Both the position numbers and the translations under genes were made by a program. Shown one piece after another: positions 6,557 to 10,192 of a DNA stretch of 10,192 bases; the first letter of the stretch is position 1, and each line of letters opens with the position of its first letter. The stretch covers positions 1 to 10,192 of the forward strand of contig JBDTOI010000146.1 in assembly GCA_039933315.1 (NCBI GenBank). The letters are read 5' to 3'. The notes beneath the pieces are model-generated. The model did not search any database. It saw only the letters and a program-made list of their open reading frames with translations, and was not told where the DNA came from. This DNA is from DASXRU01 sp039933315 (GTDB lineage: Bacteria; Acidobacteriota; Blastocatellia; Pyrinomonadales; Pyrinomonadaceae).

Positions 6557-9500
6557 TCGCCCTGCAGGACGAAGCCGGCCCAGAAGTACGGTTCGTGCCA
6601 GCGCTTTTGTTTGATGAGTTCCAGCTGGGCCGCGCGTAAGGAGGCCGCGGGCGAAAGCTTCTCTTTCAGCATGAAGCGATAGAATTGGGCCATTAGTTCG
6701 GCGGTAGCCAGGTCGTCAACTTTCCATAGACTGGCAGCCACACGCAGCGCACCAGCGAACATGAAGCCCCGGGTCAAGCCTATTAGACCTTCGCCTTTGA
6801 CTTCCTTCCCCAGCGCAGTTTGACACGCACTCAGGACCACCAGGTCCGCCTTCAGTTGCAGGTTGTAGATGTCATGCAGGCGGAGGACACCATCCTGCGG
6901 CTGGCCCTTCTGGTTGACCAGCGAGAGCACCAGGCCAGAAAGCTCCGGCCGGGTGCTGTCCAGCCAGCCGTGGGCCGCGAAATGCACGATACGATATCGC
7001 AGCAGCGCCGGGCTGGTCGCATTCGCGCGATTGGCTTCGAAATCCAGTGCCGCGTAAGTTTCCTTCGGAGCCGCAAAGGCCAGGATGGCGTTCGCTTCGC
7101 GGCGCGAGAACGGAAGCCGCGTAATCGCCGGTCCGGTGGCGGGCCTTTGTTCGTCGCCTTTATCGCTGGAGGTTTTCGTCAGCCAGCCATCGTTAATGGG
7201 CCGAAGTGGGGCCGGTGGAATGGCTCGTTTGTTATCTTTGCTTTTGATGCCGTCGACGCGCACGTCGTCTCGGGCAAACACCGGGTCGGCAAACACAGCC
7301 ACGGCCATCGGAGCCCGTGGCTGCAAGCCGGTTTCACCACGCAACACATTAATTAACGAGGCCGACGGCAGGGTGACGATTTCGTGATGCGCGATCAGCG
7401 GCTGGTAGTCAGCATCTGGCCGGGACCCTTCGTCCCTCGCGACTTTCGCGTTGGCGCTGACAGCGCCGGCTATTTCCGAAGCATTGCTCGCCGATAGCCC
7501 GCGACTGACTTGGGTGGGGACAGGCAATGCCGCAAAGGGAATGTATTGCAGCGTGCCGTCGCTAACGATGACCAGGCGTTGAGAATGTAAAGCCGCCGCG
7601 ACCGGGCCCAGTAGCATACGGCTCAATCTTCCAGCGGCTTCATTGTAGTCGGCTGCCGAACGGCGCACGCCGGCATTGGTCTGGATAAGCTCTGGCTGCT
7701 GGCGCGCCGTCAGGAGTTGATAGACGCGGCGCGAGAGGGTCTCGATTTCGGCGCGTTTGGGAAGCTCGAAGGCGCTAAACTCCGTTCTGGTAATGGCCCA
7801 GAGAAAGCTTCTCTCCTCGCCGAGTTTATACTCCAGCAGAATCGTATTCTCATCGAGGGTTCGCTGAATATCTTTTAAACTCAATGTCTGCGGCTGAGTC
7901 AGGGCGGCGTAGCGTGGACTTTGCTTGCGAATTTCGGCCTTGGTTTCAAGGAGAGCGTTGCTTATCTTTTCGATCTCCCTGCTAGTGGCGGCTGTTTGTT
8001 CCCGCGTCGCCTCTTCATCGCTCACGAGAAAAGGTTGTGCTTGAGCTTTGGCGTTCAGGTGCTGCTGCAGGTCCCGCTCGCGGGCCAGCAGCTCGGCCGC
8101 CACGCCATGGCGAATATCTACTCGAGCTTCATGCAAAAGCTCCATCAAACTTCGGGCGCGTGACCTTTCGCTGACCTGCAAGGCTCTTTCGTCAAACCCC
8201 GCGCCGGGTTGTTTCTGATGCAGTCGCCACAGGATTTCAAGATAAGCCCCGTAATAACGCTCCACCGAAGCGAAATACACCGTGCGAAGCTCCGGAGAGG
8301 ACAAGCTTGAGCGCAACGTTTCCGTAATACCAACCGAATCTTCGATCTCTTTAAGGGCTGCGCTCAAATTGTCCTGGCTTAACTCGACGCGAGCCAACCA
8401 AAAATGAGCTTGCGCCTGGCCCGCGTGATCATCAATGTTGCGCAACAGGGGCAATGCCTGCGCCAGGTACTCTCTGGCCCTGCCCGGGTCATTCAGATGG
8501 TAGTAGGCCTCGCCCAGTCCGGCGAAAAGGTTAGCGCGATTGTATTCGCTGTCATACTCCCGCTCGTGCAAGAGGCCCTCTTCGAAGGTCTCCAGCGCTT
8601 TCGCCATTGCTCCCATCTTCAGATGGGTGAAACCAACCTGGCGCAGGGTCGTGATTAAGCGTAACGGGGTTGAGCGCTTACGATGAATTTCCAGAGCTTG
8701 CGTGAAGTAACTCAACGCCGGAACATATTGTTCCATCGCGTAATAGTCTCCGCCTACAAACTCAAGCGACGAGGCCTCGGCTAATTTGTTGCCGTCCCCA
8801 CGCGCGAGCGCGAGCGTTTGCAGGTGGTAAATCAAAGCCCGGTGCGGATCGCCCAAACGAAAATAGACGAGGCCAATTTGATTGAGGCTATTGGCTTCAG
8901 GCTTCGTGAGGTGCAATAAGCGACGTAGTTCCAGCGCCTTCAGATGGCAATCCAGGGCTTTCTCGTATTCGCCTGAGTTGGAGTGGGTCATGCCGATGAA
9001 GGTCAGTAATAACCCTTCCCGCCGGCGATTTCCCAGTTCTCGGTAGAGCGAAAGAGCCTGTTCGAGATGCGCCAGGGCCGAAACCTGCTCTCCCAGCAAG
9101 TGGTAACTTCTGCCCGCGCCATACAGTGCGTCAGCAGCGCGCTCGCGATTTCCGATTACCAGGAAAAGTTGGGCGGCGCTTTTCGCCTTGGCGATCCCTT
9201 CGCGGCGCGTCTGCGCAGTGGCGTGTGACAGCAGACCGCGAGCTTCTGCCCAAAGGCGCTCGGCCGCGACCAGGTCCCGGTCATTTTTTTCCGCCGGGCG
9301 TAAGGCCGTTAGTTCAACGGTGTAGTTTCCATCTGCGGCGGAGCTCTTTAAGGCGCGGACTTCGAGGCGCAACACCTGTGGTTCTTCCGCTACAGCGGAT
9401 ACTCTGCCAATAGCGGACCAAGCCTCGCCGGCCTGGCTTCCCGCGATTTGTTGGCCGTCCGCGGCAAACAAAGTCAGCGTTACGTCAACACCTTTCGCTT

Positions 9501-9735
9501 CGACAACAACCTGCGCAAAGTAGTCTTTTTCCAACTTGAGAGAATAAGTGTGCGTGGCGTTCACGCTGACCTGTTTTTGAGACGTTTGTCCGAGAATTAA
9601 CGGAGTGTCAGCCGATCGAGTCGGCTCCTGGGCCCCCGTTGTGGTACCCGCGATCGATATCAGGAGCATGGCCAGGCACCGAAGCAAAGCCATTCCTTTG
9701 CGTGACCTAAACTGTGGTTTTAACGGATGAAGCAC
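6547..9735 (-). CDS. Secreted PPC-TPR-CHAT peptidase-like protein
   Basis: This 1062-residue protein begins with a basic N-terminus and hydrophobic signal peptide (about 15-35, MALLRCLAMLLISIAG, then TGAQE). A beta-rich segment at about 45-147 resembles PPC (pre-peptidase C-terminal) domains. Seven TPR-like repeats occupy about 197-475, one helix-turn-helix per 36-42 residues, and a charged coiled-coil-prone stretch follows at about 545-605. The C-terminal CHAT domain (about 700-1060) keeps both catalytic residues: His922 in HFAAHG and Cys971 in VVLSACQTALG, followed by GEGLIGLTRGFMFAGA and SLWKVDD. CHAT is a caspase-fold cysteine peptidase family, so activity is expected but unproven. The start is GTG, supported by GAGGGAG five bases upstream; ATG at 9693 is a less likely alternative. 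It is the first gene of the probable operon with the sigma and anti-sigma-like genes. The substrate is unknown. Confidence 0.92.
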   Translation of the reverse strand: MLHPLKPQFRSRKGMALLRCLAMLLISIAGTTTGAQEPTRSADTPLILGQTSQKQVSVNATHTYSLKLEKDYFAQVVVEAKGVDVTLTLFAADGQQIAGSQAGEAWSAIGRVSAVAEEPQVLRLEVRALKSSAADGNYTVELTALRPAEKNDRDLVAAERLWAEARGLLSHATAQTRREGIAKAKSAAQLFLVIGNRERAADALYGAGRSYHLLGEQVSALAHLEQALSLYRELGNRRREGLLLTFIGMTHSNSGEYEKALDCHLKALELRRLLHLTKPEANSLNQIGLVYFRLGDPHRALIYHLQTLALARGDGNKLAEASSLEFVGGDYYAMEQYVPALSYFTQALEIHRKRSTPLRLITTLRQVGFTHLKMGAMAKALETFEEGLLHEREYDSEYNRANLFAGLGEAYYHLNDPGRAREYLAQALPLLRNIDDHAGQAQAHFWLARVELSQDNLSAALKEIEDSVGITETLRSSLSSPELRTVYFASVERYYGAYLEILWRLHQKQPGAGFDERALQVSERSRARSLMELLHEARVDIRHGVAAELLARERDLQQHLNAKAQAQPFLVSDEEATREQTAATSREIEKISNALLETKAEIRKQSPRYAALTQPQTLSLKDIQRTLDENTILLEYKLGEERSFLWAITRTEFSAFELPKRAEIETLSRRVYQLLTARQQPELIQTNAGVRRSAADYNEAAGRLSRMLLGPVAAALHSQRLVIVSDGTLQYIPFAALPVPTQVSRGLSASNASEIAGAVSANAKVARDEGSRPDADYQPLIAHHEIVTLPSASLINVLRGETGLQPRAPMAVAVFADPVFARDDVRVDGIKSKDNKRAIPPAPLRPINDGWLTKTSSDKGDEQRPATGPAITRLPFSRREANAILAFAAPKETYAALDFEANRANATSPALLRYRIVHFAAHGWLDSTRPELSGLVLSLVNQKGQPQDGVLRLHDIYNLQLKADLVVLSACQTALGKEVKGEGLIGLTRGFMFAGALRVAASLWKVDDLATAELMAQFYRFMLKEKLSPAASLRAAQLELIKQKRWHEPYFWAGFVLQGEWR

Positions 9736-9740
9736 GGTAG

Positions 9741-9747
9741 CTCCCTC
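9741..9747 (-). promoter_or_regulatory. Ribosome binding site deciding the GTG start of the CHAT gene
   Basis: GAGGGAG on the minus strand ends five bases before the GTG at 9735. The later ATG at 9693 has only AAAGGA directly abutting it, so the GTG start is preferred and keeps the basic residues before the signal-peptide core. Confidence 0.65.
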
Positions 9748-9940
9748 AATTTCCGAAAGCTAAAAAGCAGCCAGTTCAATACAGAGTGGCGGCGATTCCA
9801 GCGTCACTGCGAGCTTTAGACGCTGAGCAAAGTGGTTCGGTCGAAGGACTCAACTAGTTGGACCCTGGACTCGCTTTTGGCACGGCTTGGGCTGGTCCGC
9901 TTAGCATTGTATTGGAACGGACGTTGATGACAAAGTCCGC

Positions 9941-9971
9941 ATACTAATTAAGCCTGTTGCTGGCTGGTCAA
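9941..9971 (-). promoter_or_regulatory. Weak candidate sigma-70 promoter for the CHAT operon
   Basis: TTGACC (9966-9971) and TAGTAT (9941-9946) are 19 bases apart on the minus strand, about 205 bases before the CHAT start. The perfect palindrome AGATTAATCT at 9973-9982 lies next to the -35-like box and could be an operator. The spacing is longer than ideal and the -10 box matches only four of six bases, so this is a guess. Confidence 0.2.
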
Positions 9972-10048
9972 TAGATTAATCTGGCTTAATCCGCTGCAGG
10001 GGAATCTGGTGTTTCAATTCAGCTTTGAACAAGAGTCTCGATTACTCA

Positions 10049-10189
10049 GCGGCTTCGCCGCCGCACAGTGCAAAAAGGCTACGCCTTTCCGTCCAACCAT
10101 TTCTTTAGGTATTGAGGCTATGCCTCCGTATTCTCGAGGCGTAGCCTCAAAAGAATAAGGGCTGATCCCGGTGAGGCGGAGCCTCACCG
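10049..10189. repeat. Cluster of five short GGC-NNN-GCC hairpins
   Basis: Five perfect inverted repeats share a three-base loop and GGC/GCC closing pairs: 10049-10061 (GCGGC-TTC-GCCGC), 10074-10088 (AAAGGC-TAC-GCCTTT), 10114-10126 (GAGGC-TAT-GCCTC), 10136-10148 (GAGGC-GTA-GCCTC) and 10169-10189 (nine-base arms, loop GGA). The fourth is extended by TATTCT at 10129-10134 pairing with AGAATA at 10152-10157. Arms are conserved around GAGGC while outer bases vary with compensation, as expected of interspersed palindromic repeats. No T-run follows, so these are not ordinary terminators. Confidence 0.7.
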
Positions 10190-10192
10190 CAC

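Larger units (their letters stand above)
9736..10192. other. Non-coding region upstream of the CHAT gene
   Basis: No gene is supported in these 457 bases. All three plus frames contain stops right of 10100. One minus frame is open from the right edge to a TGA at 10014-10016, but its translation resembles nothing I know. The part nearest the CHAT gene should hold its promoter and leader. Palindromes AGATTAATCT (9973-9982) and CAACTAGTTG (9851-9860) are visible. The right third is filled by short hairpins. Confidence 0.6.

Noticed and set aside
4914..9735. A type III-E CRISPR (gRAMP-Csx29-Csx30) locus
   Set aside because: There is no effector nuclease, CRISPR array or Csx30 in the window, and this CHAT protein has a signal peptide; only the CHAT and sigma logic is comparable.
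10169..10189. Rho-independent terminator
   Set aside because: The nine-pair stem is strong, but neither strand has a T-run directly after it.
10014..10192. 3' end of a minus-strand gene entering from the right edge
   Set aside because: One frame is open to a TGA at 10014-10016, but it runs through the hairpin cluster and its translation shows no recognisable protein features.

Overview
The window looks like a chromosomal stretch from a GC-rich, Gram-negative-type soil or environmental bacterium, most likely an Acidobacteriota of the Blastocatellia type. That assignment is inference. It rests on protein style: a secreted PPC-TPR-CHAT protein, a short ECF sigma factor with a cysteine-free membrane anti-sigma-like partner, and secreted 'GIGT..P...LDV.G' proteins ending in a two-cysteine 'SGTGQGV..SP' module. 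Every supported gene lies on the minus strand, so transcription runs from the right end of the window to the left. No RNA genes, transposases, integrases, CRISPR arrays or clear rho-independent terminators were seen.

Right to left: 9736-10192 is non-coding and carries a cluster of five very short hairpins built on GGC-NNN-GCC. Then come a 1062-residue secreted TPR-CHAT protease-like protein (9735-6547), an ECF-like sigma factor whose start overlaps the CHAT stop by 10 bases (6556-5948), and a single-pass anti-sigma-like protein (5873-4914). After a 342-base gap lies a 939-residue secreted fibre-like protein containing 22 full repeats of about 17 residues plus a 23rd divergent one (4571-1752). 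Next is a small exported arginine-rich protein (1671-1363). Its stop overlaps the start of a second, incomplete copy of the fibre-like protein (1366 to beyond position 1).

The first three genes form a plausible signalling unit: an exported caspase-fold peptidase with TPR and PPC modules, a sigma factor, and a membrane protein whose N-terminal part should hold the sigma factor inside while its C-terminal part sits outside. A testable idea is that the CHAT protein, or what it binds, controls release of the sigma factor. The fibre-like genes downstream would be natural candidates for regulated outputs or partners.

The left half records a tandem duplication. Positions 1-1414 match 3209-4619, with proteins I estimate by eye to be about 90% identical apart from their signal peptides. 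The duplicated block includes the last codons of the small arginine-rich gene, so a frameshifted fossil of that gene's 3' end, still carrying the ribosome binding site, sits just upstream of the complete fibre gene.
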